A DNA stretch of 64,000 nt from Salinimicrobium catena (GCF_900102915.1 NZ_FNGG01000001.1:496001-560000); one strand, 5' to 3'; shown: positions 50,092 to 60,572, counted from the first letter of the stretch. Numbers and translations: made by a program. Notes: generated from the sequence alone by a model not told the origin.

Positions 50092-52968
50092 TTACATTTT
50101 CACATCTTCCAGTTCTATTTCTTCTCCCTGCTTGTTAAGCAGTTTCACTTCGTCAAAGCCCATCTTCTTGAACTGCTCGAACTGGGTGGCGGCGTCTCCA
50201 ACCACCAGGTAAGCCATTTTGGACTCATCAAGATATTTATTGGCCAGTTCTTTATGCTGCTCCAGGGTCATGGCCCCAATGATCTCTTCTTCTTTCTCGA
50301 TATATTTCGGGTCAAGGTCATAAGCGCTCATCTCCTGTAACATTCCCAATAGTGAGTACTGAGTCTCAAACCTGCGGGCGTTCGACTTGATCATCGCGTT
50401 CTTGGTGAACTCAAGATCCTCTTCGGAAATTCCTTCTTTGTATTTGGCTATCTCATCTCTGAAGATGCCTACAGACTCTCCTGTGGTGTTGGTACGCACG
50501 CTGGAAGAAGCCGTGAAAGTTCCCGGGATCTTAGAGCCGCTGAAGCCTGAACGTGCCCCGTAGGTATATCCTTTCTCCTCACGCAGGATCAGGTTCACGT
50601 TTCCGGAGAAAGAACCGCCCAGCTTGTAGTTCATCACCTCGGCAGGGAAGAAGTCCTCGCTGGTACGTGGCAGGGCGATATATCCAATATTGATCACCGA
50701 TTGCTTCGCGTTCGGCACATCCACAAAGTAAAGGGAGGCTTTATCGCGTTCATTGGGTATTTCGAATTCCGGAATACTTACTTCTTTGGCTTCCCAGTTT
50801 TCTTCAAGGCCTTCTATGGCTGCAAGAGTAACCTCCTTAGAAACATCCCCCACCACATGGAAACGGGTCACTGAAGGTGAAAAATAGGAATTATAGTAAT
50901 CCTTTAGGTCCTGCATGGTAATGGCCGCGACAGATTCTTCGGTTCCAAGAGTTGGATAGGCAAAAGGATGCCCTTCACCATACAGTACCTTGTTGTAAAC
51001 CTGGTTCGCGATACGGTCAGGATTGGCCTGGTTTCTTTTGATGTTGTTGATGGTACTGGTCTTGATGCGCTCCAGCTCTTTCTCGTCCCAGCGTGGCTGC
51101 AGGAGCATTTCCTGTACCAAAGCCATGGTCTCGTCAAAGTTACGCTTCAAAGTATTTCCGCGTATCACGATAGATTCGTTGGTGGTATACATGCTGATGT
51201 TGGCTCCCAACAGGTCTATGGCCTCCTCCAGTTCTTCCGGGGTCTTGTTGGCCGTACCTTCCATTAAAATATCAGACATAAGGTTGGCTAACCCGTTCTT
51301 GTTGAGGTCGTCCAGTAAATGTCCTCCTTCCAGCACTATGCTGAAATTGACCAGCGGAATCTCAGTTTGCTCAATTCCATAAACTTCAAGGCCGTTATCC
51401 AGTTCCACGGTCCAGGAATCGGGGATGTTGAGGCTTGGTGTGGTTCCCATCTCAGGCTGAACAGACCGGTCAAAAGAAGAAGGGGTCTTCTTGATCTCTT
51501 CCTGCTCTGTTTCGGTTACTTCAGTTTCCACATTCTCGGTGATCTCTTCTTCAACCACCTCGGCTTTTTCAGAATTCTCCGCGATAAGCTCTGTCTGCCC
51601 CTTCGGGACAAAACTGGTCATCACGTAAGGTTTATCCTGAATGTACTTTTTGTACACACGCATCACATCATCTTTGGTGACCTTCTTAATGTTAGCGATA
51701 TCCTTTTCGATGAATCCCGGGTCACCGGCGAAAACGTCATACTGTGCCAGCTGAAAGGATTTTCCAAGCACGCTGCTCACCCCGTTGTAAAAATCGGTTT
51801 CCAGCCCTGCTTTGATGCGCTCAATGTCTTTTTCGGTCACGCCTTCTTTTTCAAATAAGGCAAAAGCCTCATTGATCCCGGCTTCCACGCTGTCAAGGTC
51901 TACTCCCGCATTGGCGGTGACCAGAATGCGGAATTTTCCGGAGATCTGTTCTGAACTGTTGAAAGCGTATGGTTTTGAGGTTACCTTTTTCTCTTCAACC
52001 AGCACTTTGTAAAGGGGAGCCTTTTTTCCGTCAGAAAGTATCTTTCCGAGGAAATCAAGGGCATAGGCATCCTCTGTATAATGTTCTACCGTTGGCCACA
52101 CCATGTTAAGCTGCGGTGCGGTTGCGAAGTTATCTTCGTGGTAAAGCCTCTTGGTTTCGTCAAGAGTCACGATCTGCACCTCAAGCGGTGCTACTTCCTG
52201 GCGCTTTTTGATCTCTCCGAAATATTTTTCGATCATTTTTTTGGCCTCGGCCTTATCGAAATCTCCCGCAAGTACAAGCGTAGCGTTGTTAGGTCCGTAG
52301 TACTTGTCATAGAATTCTTTTACATCTTCTACAGTAGCATTCTGCAGGTCTTCCAGTTCCCCGATCACCTGCCAGCTATACGGATGTCCATCAGGATAAA
52401 GGTTTTTGTCAAGCACCCAGTTGGTGTGGCCGTATGGATTGTTGTCCACGCGCTGGCGCTTTTCGTTTTGCACTACCTCCTGCTGATTGGCAAAAGCAGA
52501 TTCCGTTACCGTGTTGATGAGGTAACCCATACGGTCAGATTCCAGCCACATTACCATTTCCAGAGCGTTCTTTGGAACAACTTCATAGTAGATGGTCCCA
52601 TCCTGCCAGGTTCCACCGTTAAGTGTTCCACCAGCATCCTGAATCTTTTTGAAGAACTGGTCTTGCCCAACATTTTCAGATTCCTGGAATAACATGTGCT
52701 CAAAAAGGTGCGCGAAGCCGGTGCGGCCTTTTTTCTCGCGGTTAGAACCCACGCCGTACTGAATGGCTACGGAAACTATTGGATCTGATTTGTCCTGATG
52801 AAGCACCACATTAAGGCCGTTCTCCAGTTCATATTTTTCAAAGTCGATCGACAGCCCTTCCTGGTCGGCCGAATCTTTCTCCTTTCCCGTAAGGGTGTCG
52901 CAGGAGATAAAAGCAAACATCACCAATGGTAAAAAGAGCACCATTGGGTTTAATTTCATTTTTTTCAT
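50092..52968 (-). CDS. M16 family zinc protease lipoprotein (two-domain)
   Basis: 958 residues. Lipobox F-I-S-C (Cys 23). The first M16 unit (about 45-470) has the inverted zinc motif HLFEH (87-91), with the downstream acidic segment E-V-V-Q-N-E-K-R. A Glu-rich linker (about 475-505) leads to a second M16 unit (about 525-950) without HxxEH but with an intact binding fold (R-x-x-x-Y-T-Y-G-A-R). Fused two-half M16 proteins are usual in Bacteroidota envelopes and degrade peptides. Stand-alone gene bounded by hairpin terminators on both sides. Confidence 0.92.
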   Translation of the reverse strand: MKKMKLNPMVLFLPLVMFAFISCDTLTGKEKDSADQEGLSIDFEKYELENGLNVVLHQDKSDPIVSVAIQYGVGSNREKKGRTGFAHLFEHMLFQESENVGQDQFFKKIQDAGGTLNGGTWQDGTIYYEVVPKNALEMVMWLESDRMGYLINTVTESAFANQQEVVQNEKRQRVDNNPYGHTNWVLDKNLYPDGHPYSWQVIGELEDLQNATVEDVKEFYDKYYGPNNATLVLAGDFDKAEAKKMIEKYFGEIKKRQEVAPLEVQIVTLDETKRLYHEDNFATAPQLNMVWPTVEHYTEDAYALDFLGKILSDGKKAPLYKVLVEEKKVTSKPYAFNSSEQISGKFRILVTANAGVDLDSVEAGINEAFALFEKEGVTEKDIERIKAGLETDFYNGVSSVLGKSFQLAQYDVFAGDPGFIEKDIANIKKVTKDDVMRVYKKYIQDKPYVMTSFVPKGQTELIAENSEKAEVVEEEITENVETEVTETEQEEIKKTPSSFDRSVQPEMGTTPSLNIPDSWTVELDNGLEVYGIEQTEIPLVNFSIVLEGGHLLDDLNKNGLANLMSDILMEGTANKTPEELEEAIDLLGANISMYTTNESIVIRGNTLKRNFDETMALVQEMLLQPRWDEKELERIKTSTINNIKRNQANPDRIANQVYNKVLYGEGHPFAYPTLGTEESVAAITMQDLKDYYNSYFSPSVTRFHVVGDVSKEVTLAAIEGLEENWEAKEVSIPEFEIPNERDKASLYFVDVPNAKQSVINIGYIALPRTSEDFFPAEVMNYKLGGSFSGNVNLILREEKGYTYGARSGFSGSKIPGTFTASSSVRTNTTGESVGIFRDEIAKYKEGISEEDLEFTKNAMIKSNARRFETQYSLLGMLQEMSAYDLDPKYIEKEEEIIGAMTLEQHKELANKYLDESKMAYLVVGDAATQFEQFKKMGFDEVKLLNKQGEEIELEDVKM

Positions 52969-53131
52969 AAAAAATAGTGGTTAAAAAATTGCTTAATAAG
53001 TATGTAATCTACTAAGAATCTGTCTTCTTGCCCCTTGATTTGTTACAATAAATTTACGGGAAGAACAAAATTGCTCCTGAAAGTCTATTATTTTCGAAGG
53101 AAATTACTTCTTTTAAGAACCACTTGGTGCC

Positions 53132-53172
53132 AAATAAAACAGGCTTTCGAACATCGAAAGCCTGTTTTATTT
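53132..53172. terminator. Very strong bidirectional terminator (19-bp perfect stem)
   Basis: A perfect 19-bp stem, with AACAGGCTTTCGA against TCGAAAGCCTGTT at its core and a 3-base loop ACA, flanked by A/T runs. It ends the sugar-porter gene on the minus strand. Confidence 0.9.
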
Positions 53173-53188
53173 TAAGCCTGAAATTTTA

Positions 53189-54592
53189 TTAGGTCGTTTC
53201 TTTTGCCTCTTCAGGAATGTTCCACATATCTTCCAGTTCTTCCAGGGATTTACCTTTGGTCTCCGGAATGTATTTCATGGTGAAGATGATGATGATAAGG
53301 ATGAATCCGGAGAAAATGAAATAGGGGAGAGACCCGCTCCAGAACTCATTGTTATTCATCTCACTTTCGGCCACCATTGGGAACAGTTGCGTTACCAGGT
53401 AATTAGCTGCCCATTGCGCCGCTACGGCTATAGACATGGCCACACTTCTAATGGAGTTAGGGAACATTTCAGAAAGTACTACCCAAACTACCGGCCCCAT
53501 TGACATGGCGAAGGAAGCGATGAACAATAAAACTCCGATAAGGGAAAGAATGCCTACGTTTCCGGTCATCAGGGTGATGCCAAGAATGATAAATCCGGTC
53601 ATCATTCCCACAGAACCTATGTAGATCAAAGGCTTTCTTCCGAATTTATCTACGGTCGCCATGGCTACAAAAGTGAAGATGAGGTTTACCGCCGCAAGCA
53701 ATACCTGCTGCTCCAATACATCCTCCTGCCCAAAGCCTAAGGCCTGTTCAAAGATATCGGCCCCGTAATAAAGTACCGCGTTGATCCCGGTGAACTGTTG
53801 GAGGGCAGAAAGTACCGTACCAATTACCACTATGGAGAAAACTCCTTTGGCAAAAACGCTGAGCTTTACCTTTCTTTCTTCTCTTTGGATGGAATTTTCG
53901 ATCTCCCTGAACTCTACCGCCGCCATCTCATTTCCGTGAATGCGGTTGAGCACCCTCAAAGCTTCTTCTTTTGCGCCATGTAGTGCCAGCCAGCGCGGAC
54001 TCTTTGGAACAAAGAACAACAGGATAAGGAAACTCAAACTGGGTATAAGTTCAGACCAGAGCATCAATCTCCAGCCTCGTTCAATATTTTCGGCTTCGGT
54101 GGCCGAACTTCCAATAAAGTAGGTGGCAAGGAACACCACGAAGAAACCTATAACAATGGCCAGCTGGTAATAAGTTACCAGGGTTCCCCTGATCTTTGCA
54201 GGAGCGATCTCGGCAATGTAGGTTGGCGCGTTCATGGATGCGATCCCGATCCCTAGTCCGCCAATGATCCTGAAGACCACCAGCAGCGAAACCGACTGCG
54301 GCAGGAATTCCGGTAACCCCGAGCCCCAGGCAGAAATCGAGAACAGGAGGGCGGAAATGATAAGCGAATATTTTCTTCCCAACCAGTTGCTCAATGGCCC
54401 GGCAAGGATGGCTCCAAAAAAACAGCCTATTAGGGCACTTCCCACAACCCAGCCTTTCATGCCTGCGTCCAGGTCAAAATACTGACTGAAATAATATTGG
54501 GAACCGTTGATTACACCGGTGTCATACCCAAAAAGGAGTCCGCCAAGAGCAGATACTATTGTGATTAGAAAGAGGTAAGATTTATTTTTCAT
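53189..54592 (-). CDS. Sugar porter family MFS transporter
   Basis: 467 residues, 12 helices. Sugar-porter signatures are present: G-G-L-L-F-G-Y-D-T-G-V-I-N-G, G-R-K-Y in the first intracellular loop, the G-R-K-P repeat in the second half, and P-E-T-K-G near the C-terminus. It is similar to xylose, arabinose or galactose proton symporters. It lies at the downstream end of the polysaccharide cluster, 163 bases after the formylglycine enzyme gene, and probably imports the released monosaccharide. Its specificity is not determined. Confidence 0.9.
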   Translation of the reverse strand: MKNKSYLFLITIVSALGGLLFGYDTGVINGSQYYFSQYFDLDAGMKGWVVGSALIGCFFGAILAGPLSNWLGRKYSLIISALLFSISAWGSGLPEFLPQSVSLLVVFRIIGGLGIGIASMNAPTYIAEIAPAKIRGTLVTYYQLAIVIGFFVVFLATYFIGSSATEAENIERGWRLMLWSELIPSLSFLILLFFVPKSPRWLALHGAKEEALRVLNRIHGNEMAAVEFREIENSIQREERKVKLSVFAKGVFSIVVIGTVLSALQQFTGINAVLYYGADIFEQALGFGQEDVLEQQVLLAAVNLIFTFVAMATVDKFGRKPLIYIGSVGMMTGFIILGITLMTGNVGILSLIGVLLFIASFAMSMGPVVWVVLSEMFPNSIRSVAMSIAVAAQWAANYLVTQLFPMVAESEMNNNEFWSGSLPYFIFSGFILIIIIFTMKYIPETKGKSLEELEDMWNIPEEAKETT

Positions 54593-54755
54593 GATAGGTC
54601 TTCATTATTTGGCGTAAGGTAATATGTTTTAGGAAAATATTAAGAATGTTGAGCTGTCGATATTGAAAATTTTATTGGCAGATCAAACTGGGTCTACCAG
54701 TGAAATTTGCCATTGCAAAAGTGGAAATAAGTTGTGACATGTTGTGTGATTGCCG

Positions 54756-55859
54756 TCATTTTTCAGGATTCATTTGGTTTTTAAGTTTTTCAGCGCTTAC
54801 CACAGTTCTGAACCCCAGGTGTTCATGTGAAGAATCTAAGCTGGTCTGCATCCTGGCCGAGATCCTGAAACTGGAACAATAGGATTCATGGCATAAAAAG
54901 GATCCTCCTTTAATGACCTTTTCGGGTACCTGTGGATTATGCTGATTATAAGGCCTCTCTGCCCCCTGCGGGTTTATTTGCAGGCCTGTGTCTTTTGACT
55001 GCTTGTAGTAATTGACATTGTACCAGTCTGTTGTGAACTCCCATACATTCCCGGCCATATCATAAAGGCCGAAATCATTTGGCGGGAAAGTTTTCACCGG
55101 GGCTGCGCCTTCAAATCCGTCTGAAAGGAGATTCTCAGTCGGGAATTCCCCGTTCCAGGTATTCGCCATGTCACTGAGCTTTGCAGCGTCGCTTCCCCAA
55201 AAGTAAACTTCACCTTCCTTTCCTGCTCTCGCGGCGTATTCCCACTCGGCTTCGGTAGGCAGTCGTCGTCCTGCCCATTCTGCATAGGCCTGGGCATCTT
55301 CAAAAGCAACATGCACCACGGGATGATCCATTTTTCCTTCTATAGAACTTCCCGGTCCCTGGGGGTGTTTCCAGTTGGCACCGATCTTCCATTCCCACCA
55401 TTGTGAAAAGTCATAGAGGTTAGCCACTTTTTGTCCGGGTTTCTTGAACACCAGCGATCCCGGTTGCAACAGGGAATCAGGTGGTTTTGGAGTACCGGGA
55501 GGCACCTGTTTTTTGATCTCTTCCCAGCTTATCTCTCTTTCGGCCACTGTCACGTAGCCGGTAGCATCAACGAACTTTTTAAATTCAACGTTGGTTACCT
55601 CGGTTTCATCCATGAAAAAGCCATCTACCTGTACAGGATGTGCCGGTTTCTCGTGGTTCATCGCCATGCTATCCTTTTCTACCGCGCCCTGCATGAACTT
55701 CCCGCCGGGGATCCACACCATCCCTTCAGGGGTTTCGACGCCTTCGGGTTTTTCGGTTAGAACTTCCGGAGCAGGGGGAGAGGAAATTTTTTGTTCCTCC
55801 TTGCAGGAAAAGATCAGGAAAAATGAGGTTATAAAAAGGTATTTTAGAGAGGTCTTCAT
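54756..55859 (-). CDS. Formylglycine-generating enzyme (SUMF1 family) as a lipoprotein
   Basis: 367 residues. The lipoprotein signal ends in L-I-F-S-C (Cys about 19). The FGE fold starts with M-V-W-I-P-G-G-K-F and has the D-E-T-E-V-T-N-V-E-F motif. The two active cysteines of true FGEs are present in G-G-S-F-L-C-H-E-S-Y-C (Cys323, Cys328), followed by D-S-S-H-E-H-L-G-F-R. It converts Cys in the C-x-P-S-R site of sulfatases to formylglycine using copper and oxygen. The matching sulfatase is encoded at the right edge of the window. The lipoprotein form implies action after export. Confidence 0.88.
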   Translation of the reverse strand: MKTSLKYLFITSFFLIFSCKEEQKISSPPAPEVLTEKPEGVETPEGMVWIPGGKFMQGAVEKDSMAMNHEKPAHPVQVDGFFMDETEVTNVEFKKFVDATGYVTVAEREISWEEIKKQVPPGTPKPPDSLLQPGSLVFKKPGQKVANLYDFSQWWEWKIGANWKHPQGPGSSIEGKMDHPVVHVAFEDAQAYAEWAGRRLPTEAEWEYAARAGKEGEVYFWGSDAAKLSDMANTWNGEFPTENLLSDGFEGAAPVKTFPPNDFGLYDMAGNVWEFTTDWYNVNYYKQSKDTGLQINPQGAERPYNQHNPQVPEKVIKGGSFLCHESYCSSFRISARMQTSLDSSHEHLGFRTVVSAEKLKNQMNPEK

Positions 55860-56761
55860 AATATTATTTTTGACTGCACGGTATTCTTGTTAAAAACCAC
55901 CTTTTTCAGAAATTCGAACACCTGCGGCAGGTGATCAAAAGGCATTCCCGAGATCTCGTGCCGGGCATCCTTAAAGGTGTAGAACAAAAAAGAGGTATCC
56001 AGCTCTTCCAGTTTTTCGACTATCGTTTTGGAACCGTCTAAAATGAGATATCCCGGTTTATTGTTCTCGCAATAATGATGTGGTGCGGTTGCGTAGGGCA
56101 CCAGGTTATCATCAGTGCCATGGAAAAAGATTCCGGGAACGGCATTTTCTTCGGTTAAATACCGCACGTCAACCAGGGCACCGGCAAGGGAGATCACTGC
56201 GGAAAACTTCAGATCGGAATACTTTTCGGCATCCTTGAACATGAGATCAGGATTATAAACCGCGTTGAGCACGGCTTCAGCGCCGGCACTGCTGCCGCCC
56301 ACGATGATCTTTTCTTTGTCAATGCCGAATTTTTCGGCATTCTTATGCATGAATCCGGCGGAATCCATGAAATCTTCGGCCGCGGCCCTGAAGGTTTCTA
56401 TCTTGCCTTCAGCTTCAAAATCACAGCCGAAAGACTCGCCTTTCCGGGTAAGCCGGTAAGAGATCAGCCCTACTGAATAGCCCCTTGCAGTGGCGATCTT
56501 CGCGAACTTCACTTCCTGTGGGTTCTTCGGACTACCCCCTGAAAAGCCACCGCCGTGCATGAAAATGATCAGGGGAGTGCTTTCACCTGCATTTTTCGGC
56601 CGGTACAGGTCGATCACTAATTCTTCTCCCGCTTTTGTAGCGTAGACCACCGTTTTCGGTTCTTGAACTGAATAAAGGCTGTCCACATACTTTTCCTGCG
56701 CGGTTACAGCCAAACCGGAAATGAGCAAAAGCAATAGGGAAACGAATTTTTTCATGCCCAA
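55856..56761 (-). CDS. Secreted alpha/beta-hydrolase (carbohydrate esterase-like)
   Basis: 301 residues with a signal peptide (about 1-21). Oxyanion motif H-G-G-G (about 71), nucleophile elbow G-G-S-S-A-G (Ser about 156) and a late His in D-A-R-H-E. The resemblance to BD-FAE/feruloyl or acetyl xylan esterases suggests deacylation of a polysaccharide. Overlaps the FGE gene by four bases, so the two are translationally coupled. Specificity inferred only from context. Confidence 0.85.
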   Translation of the reverse strand: MGMKKFVSLLLLLISGLAVTAQEKYVDSLYSVQEPKTVVYATKAGEELVIDLYRPKNAGESTPLIIFMHGGGFSGGSPKNPQEVKFAKIATARGYSVGLISYRLTRKGESFGCDFEAEGKIETFRAAAEDFMDSAGFMHKNAEKFGIDKEKIIVGGSSAGAEAVLNAVYNPDLMFKDAEKYSDLKFSAVISLAGALVDVRYLTEENAVPGIFFHGTDDNLVPYATAPHHYCENNKPGYLILDGSKTIVEKLEELDTSFLFYTFKDARHEISGMPFDHLPQVFEFLKKVVFNKNTVQSKIIL

Positions 56762-56764
56762 GGT

Positions 56765-59353
56765 TTAAAGTTTTTCAAGTTTGATGGCGGAAAGTAAGGA
56801 TTTTCCAAGATTTGAGGAAAAGCTCACTTCGAGGCCTTTTTCAGTCCTGGTGATAAAGGAGATCTCCGCGGCCCTGATGCGGCCAAAATCCCGTGCTAGG
56901 TTCAGGTCTTTTTTCACTTTTTCGCCATTGATGCTGATGTCAAAACTTCTCAGCGTAGCGGCTTTTTCTTCTGAGACTTCCGAAAGGTTGTAGATGTTCT
57001 CTTCAGATGCGGAATATTCAGGCTCAGCAAATAAAAGAGTGACTTTGTATTTCCCTTTTTCGACATCAAATTTATAAGCTTCTATGCCCTCACGCATGGT
57101 CTGGAACAACGGATCATTCTCTGTACCCTGAATGTCTGAAGCCGTGCCCTGGAACTTATCTTTGGATTTCTGGTAAATTTTCCCGCCTACATAGCCAAAA
57201 CCGCCTTCCCGGTATTCCTGGTCGGCGATCCATACTTCTTTGGTCACCGGATCGTGATACTGCACGTGCGTGCCCACATTGATGAGCAGGTCATTCTTAT
57301 CCAGTTCAGAAAGTAAATTTCTGCGGTACCTGATCGTAAAATCTCTGGAGTGGGACAGATCTTCTGCTGTTGCCGTGAGCTGGTGAGTGCCTTCGGGAAG
57401 GGAGATCTCAAAAAGGGCAATTCCTTTTTCAACTTCGGAAGTATACTGCTTTCCATTAAAATTCAGAGTCACTTCAGCAGCATTTGAAAATACGGTGAAC
57501 TGCAGTTTTTCCGAAGCGTCTTTCGGAAATCTTTCCGAGAAATTCTTTCCGGCGAGATAGAGTACAGGTTCTTCAAGCAGTCTTGCCTGGTAGTAATAGT
57601 AAATATCCTTTTTTGTGCGGTCCATGTTCAGCAGACCCTTCTGGTTGATGTACGGCATGGCGTCCTGCCGAAAGGAGGAACCGAAATCAGCAAAATTCCA
57701 GGCGGCCATTCCAAGCACGAAATCGCGTTCCAGCACCTGCCTTATGTAGCTGCGGTGCAGCTTCAACTGGTATGCTTCGGAATAATCCCAGGGTTTGGGA
57801 TCAGAGGTCTGATTGCGTATGTCTGCACCGGGTCCGTACTCTGAAATGAACAGCGGCCTATCCGGATAGCGCTCGTGCTGCTCATCGAGAAATTTTCCGA
57901 AGTTTTCAAGTCCGGGGCCATACCAACCCATGTACAGGTTCCAGCCAATAACATCGGGAATGTCTGCGATCTTTGAGGTATTGTAAATTTCATTTTCGTG
58001 GAGGGCCATCACGCTCAGCCTGTAAGGATCGAGCTCTTTGGTCTGTTTTTCCAGTTTTTTGGCCAGCTCCACTGAGGTACGGATCTTTTCCCTTTTTTCC
58101 TCCTCGGTCAGCTTGTTGTTGAAGACCAGCCTGATGAAGATCTCGTTCATGTAGCCCCACATGACGACCGAGGGATGGTTGAAGAACTGCAGGATCTGTT
58201 CGCGCTGCATTTGTTTGGACACTTCGTGATAGGCCTCGGAATCGGTTACGTCATTGATCACCGGGATCTCTGACCAGACCAGCAAACCGAGCTCATCACA
58301 GACCTTATAAACTTCAGGGTCTTGAGGATAGTGAGCGGTACGAATGAAGTTGGCGCCCATTTCTTTGATCATTTCGTAATCACGGAGATGGAGTTCACCT
58401 GGTAATGCATTACCCAGGTTTTCGAAGTCCTGGTGGCGGTTGGCGCCGATTAGCTTCAGCGGTTTTCCATTGAGGAAAAAGCCTTTTTCGGGATCGGCTT
58501 CAAACCAACGGAAACCGAAACGGGAGTCAATAATGTCATTTTCTGAATCTGCAGCTGAAACCGAAGCTTCCACCCTGTAAAGAACAGGGGAGGAGGGAGA
58601 CCACAATTCAGGGGTATTGACGGTGTGACTGAAATTCACCTTTTTTATTTCTCCGGCTTTCAGGTTAAATTCCTTCCGCAACGTCTTTATAAGCTTATCT
58701 GTAGGGTCAAAAATGTCAATTTTAACCTCTGTATTTTTCTTTCCGGCACTGCTATTGACCACTTTGGCCTCGACCTCCAGGTTCCCGGATTCTTCGGAAA
58801 CTTCGGGGGTTTTGATCAAAATATTTCCGGCAGCTTCATTGGCCATTTCAAAATGCACTTTGGGAGTGGTGACCAGCCAAAGGTCACGGTAAATTCCGCC
58901 GTAAAAGTTGAAGTCGGCGTCAAGAGGGGGAATATCCAGATTGTGGCTGTTATCAACCTCGATCCTGATCTTGTTTTCCTTGCCCGGTATCAGGGCTTCA
59001 GAAATATCAAAAACAAACCCGGTATAGCCACCCCGGTGCTCCCCGATCTGCTGATCGTTAACAAAAACAGTGGTGACTTGGTTACTGCCTTCGAATTTCA
59101 GAAACATCCTTTTTTCGTTCCATTCTTCAGGGGCAAAAAGCGTCTTTTCATAAATACCTTTTCCGCGGAAATATTCCTTCCCGTCCCTGAAGGCGTCTTC
59201 GGCATTCCAGGTGTGGGGAATATTGACGATCTCAGTTTTTTCAGGTTCCTGTTCCGTAGCAAATTTCCAGGCCGAATTCAGGCTTTGGATGTTGCGCTGG
59301 CTGTGAGCCGTTAGACTTAGGCATATAAAGAGGAAAAACAACGATTTTTTCAT
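56765..59353 (-). CDS. GH2 glycoside hydrolase with C-terminal malectin domain
   Basis: 862 residues. Signal peptide (about 1-18). GH2 sugar-binding, Ig-like and TIM-barrel domains (about 20-600). The acid/base Glu is in W-G-Y-M-N-E (about 400) and the nucleophile Glu in F-I-S-E-Y-G (about 504). A malectin-like carbohydrate-binding domain occupies about 690-862. Likely beta-galactosidase or beta-glucuronidase activity; the family does not settle which. Only 3 bases separate it from the esterase gene and 9 from the PHP gene. Confidence 0.9.
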   Translation of the reverse strand: MKKSLFFLFICLSLTAHSQRNIQSLNSAWKFATEQEPEKTEIVNIPHTWNAEDAFRDGKEYFRGKGIYEKTLFAPEEWNEKRMFLKFEGSNQVTTVFVNDQQIGEHRGGYTGFVFDISEALIPGKENKIRIEVDNSHNLDIPPLDADFNFYGGIYRDLWLVTTPKVHFEMANEAAGNILIKTPEVSEESGNLEVEAKVVNSSAGKKNTEVKIDIFDPTDKLIKTLRKEFNLKAGEIKKVNFSHTVNTPELWSPSSPVLYRVEASVSAADSENDIIDSRFGFRWFEADPEKGFFLNGKPLKLIGANRHQDFENLGNALPGELHLRDYEMIKEMGANFIRTAHYPQDPEVYKVCDELGLLVWSEIPVINDVTDSEAYHEVSKQMQREQILQFFNHPSVVMWGYMNEIFIRLVFNNKLTEEEKREKIRTSVELAKKLEKQTKELDPYRLSVMALHENEIYNTSKIADIPDVIGWNLYMGWYGPGLENFGKFLDEQHERYPDRPLFISEYGPGADIRNQTSDPKPWDYSEAYQLKLHRSYIRQVLERDFVLGMAAWNFADFGSSFRQDAMPYINQKGLLNMDRTKKDIYYYYQARLLEEPVLYLAGKNFSERFPKDASEKLQFTVFSNAAEVTLNFNGKQYTSEVEKGIALFEISLPEGTHQLTATAEDLSHSRDFTIRYRRNLLSELDKNDLLINVGTHVQYHDPVTKEVWIADQEYREGGFGYVGGKIYQKSKDKFQGTASDIQGTENDPLFQTMREGIEAYKFDVEKGKYKVTLLFAEPEYSASEENIYNLSEVSEEKAATLRSFDISINGEKVKKDLNLARDFGRIRAAEISFITRTEKGLEVSFSSNLGKSLLSAIKLEKL

Positions 59354-59362
59354 GACTGTTTC

Positions 59363-60556
59363 TTATTTCTGGTAAACATACGGCTGGATCCACGCCACTT
59401 CTACATCGCCTTTGCGGTAAGGGTTCTTCTTGGGCTTGGTGGAGAGGATCTTCGCTCTTACGAATAATTCATCCTCCTGAAGTTGATAAGAGGCTTCTGT
59501 CCCGGTTACCGTTTTCACTATGCTGGTCTTAGGTTCATTTTCTTTGGCGGTGATGAATTGTATAGTGTACTCGATGCCTTTTTCAGCCTTGATCTTTAGG
59601 TCCAGCCTGTTATCGCTGAAGGAGACCTTTTCCATTTCCACGCCGGTGGAAGAATAGAATTTACCGGCTTCCATACTTCTAATGAGCGAGTGCGGGTGGA
59701 GAATATCGGCTTTCACTACCACCCAGCCGCGGCCGGCATTGCTGAACTTCGACCCGAATTTGTGGTAGTGGTGACTGTCATCTGTGGCCAGGCCGTACAT
59801 GACGGGTTTTCCCATCTGGAGGTAAGCGATATTGACGCGGTCCCACATTTCTTCGGTACTGCTGTGAATGCTGTCGCCGTAGTTGTTCACGTACGGGTGA
59901 CCGTTGAAAACCTCGAAAAACCGTTCCCCGTCTACCTGGATGATATCTTCGGCAGAAATGGCATAGGTGAAATTAGGGTGATTGAGGTGTTGTAAGATCG
60001 GCTCTCCGCTTTTCTTTTCCTGCGCCATGATGGCGTCGAGGTTGTTCTGAATGAGCTCCACGATAGTATTCCCTTTTTGAGGTTCGATGACCTCCTGAAC
60101 GTTGATCGCGCCCATGTGCACTGCCTTGCCCTCCAGGTAAGAAGTGACCTCCTCGGCCCTGAAGATCATGAATTCTTCCTCTTTTTCAAAGAGCGGCCGG
60201 AATTCCTCCAAAGTCTTCAATTGAACATGTGTACCTGCGGAATCTGTCCTGTAGTTCACCCAGTCTTCGCCATATTTTTTCAGGTACTGCTGAAAAGCTG
60301 CCTGGTAAAGACTGTCTTTTCTGATCTTTTTCCATTTTTCCCCTTCGGCAATGATGTTGTGGTCTGATAGTGCCACGAAATCATAGCCGTTATTCTTATA
60401 CCAGTCCATGATCATCTCGGGAAACTCATCGCCGTCACTCCAGTAGGAATGGGTGTGGAGGTTGCCTTTGTACCATTTCTGCTGGGCCTGAAGAGTGCTC
60501 GTAAGCAGAAGCACACATATCACGAATTTTATTTTTTGAAGGGAACAGGTTTTCAT
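59363..60556 (-). CDS. Secreted PHP-domain metallohydrolase (CehA/McbA type)
   Basis: 397 residues from ATG 60556, which starts a signal peptide ending near L-Q-A-Q. A longer open frame from 60655 overlaps the GH43 gene and is rejected. PHP metal motifs: G-N-L-H-T-H-S-Y-W-S-D-G-D (about 28-40) and A-L-S-D-H-N (about 62-67), with further His in the C-terminal half (D-D-S-H-H-Y). PHP enzymes hydrolyse phosphoesters or related bonds; here the substrate may be a substituent on the target glycan. Unusual for a polysaccharide cluster. It is 16 bases from GH43. Confidence 0.82.
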   Translation of the reverse strand: MKTCSLQKIKFVICVLLLTSTLQAQQKWYKGNLHTHSYWSDGDEFPEMIMDWYKNNGYDFVALSDHNIIAEGEKWKKIRKDSLYQAAFQQYLKKYGEDWVNYRTDSAGTHVQLKTLEEFRPLFEKEEEFMIFRAEEVTSYLEGKAVHMGAINVQEVIEPQKGNTIVELIQNNLDAIMAQEKKSGEPILQHLNHPNFTYAISAEDIIQVDGERFFEVFNGHPYVNNYGDSIHSSTEEMWDRVNIAYLQMGKPVMYGLATDDSHHYHKFGSKFSNAGRGWVVVKADILHPHSLIRSMEAGKFYSSTGVEMEKVSFSDNRLDLKIKAEKGIEYTIQFITAKENEPKTSIVKTVTGTEASYQLQEDELFVRAKILSTKPKKNPYRKGDVEVAWIQPYVYQK

Positions 60557-60572
60557 AAGTAGGAAAAATTTT

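Noticed and set aside
58625-59314. Rightward 229-residue open frame inside the GH2 gene
   Set aside because: Antisense to a complete GH2 with catalytic residues; no independent support.
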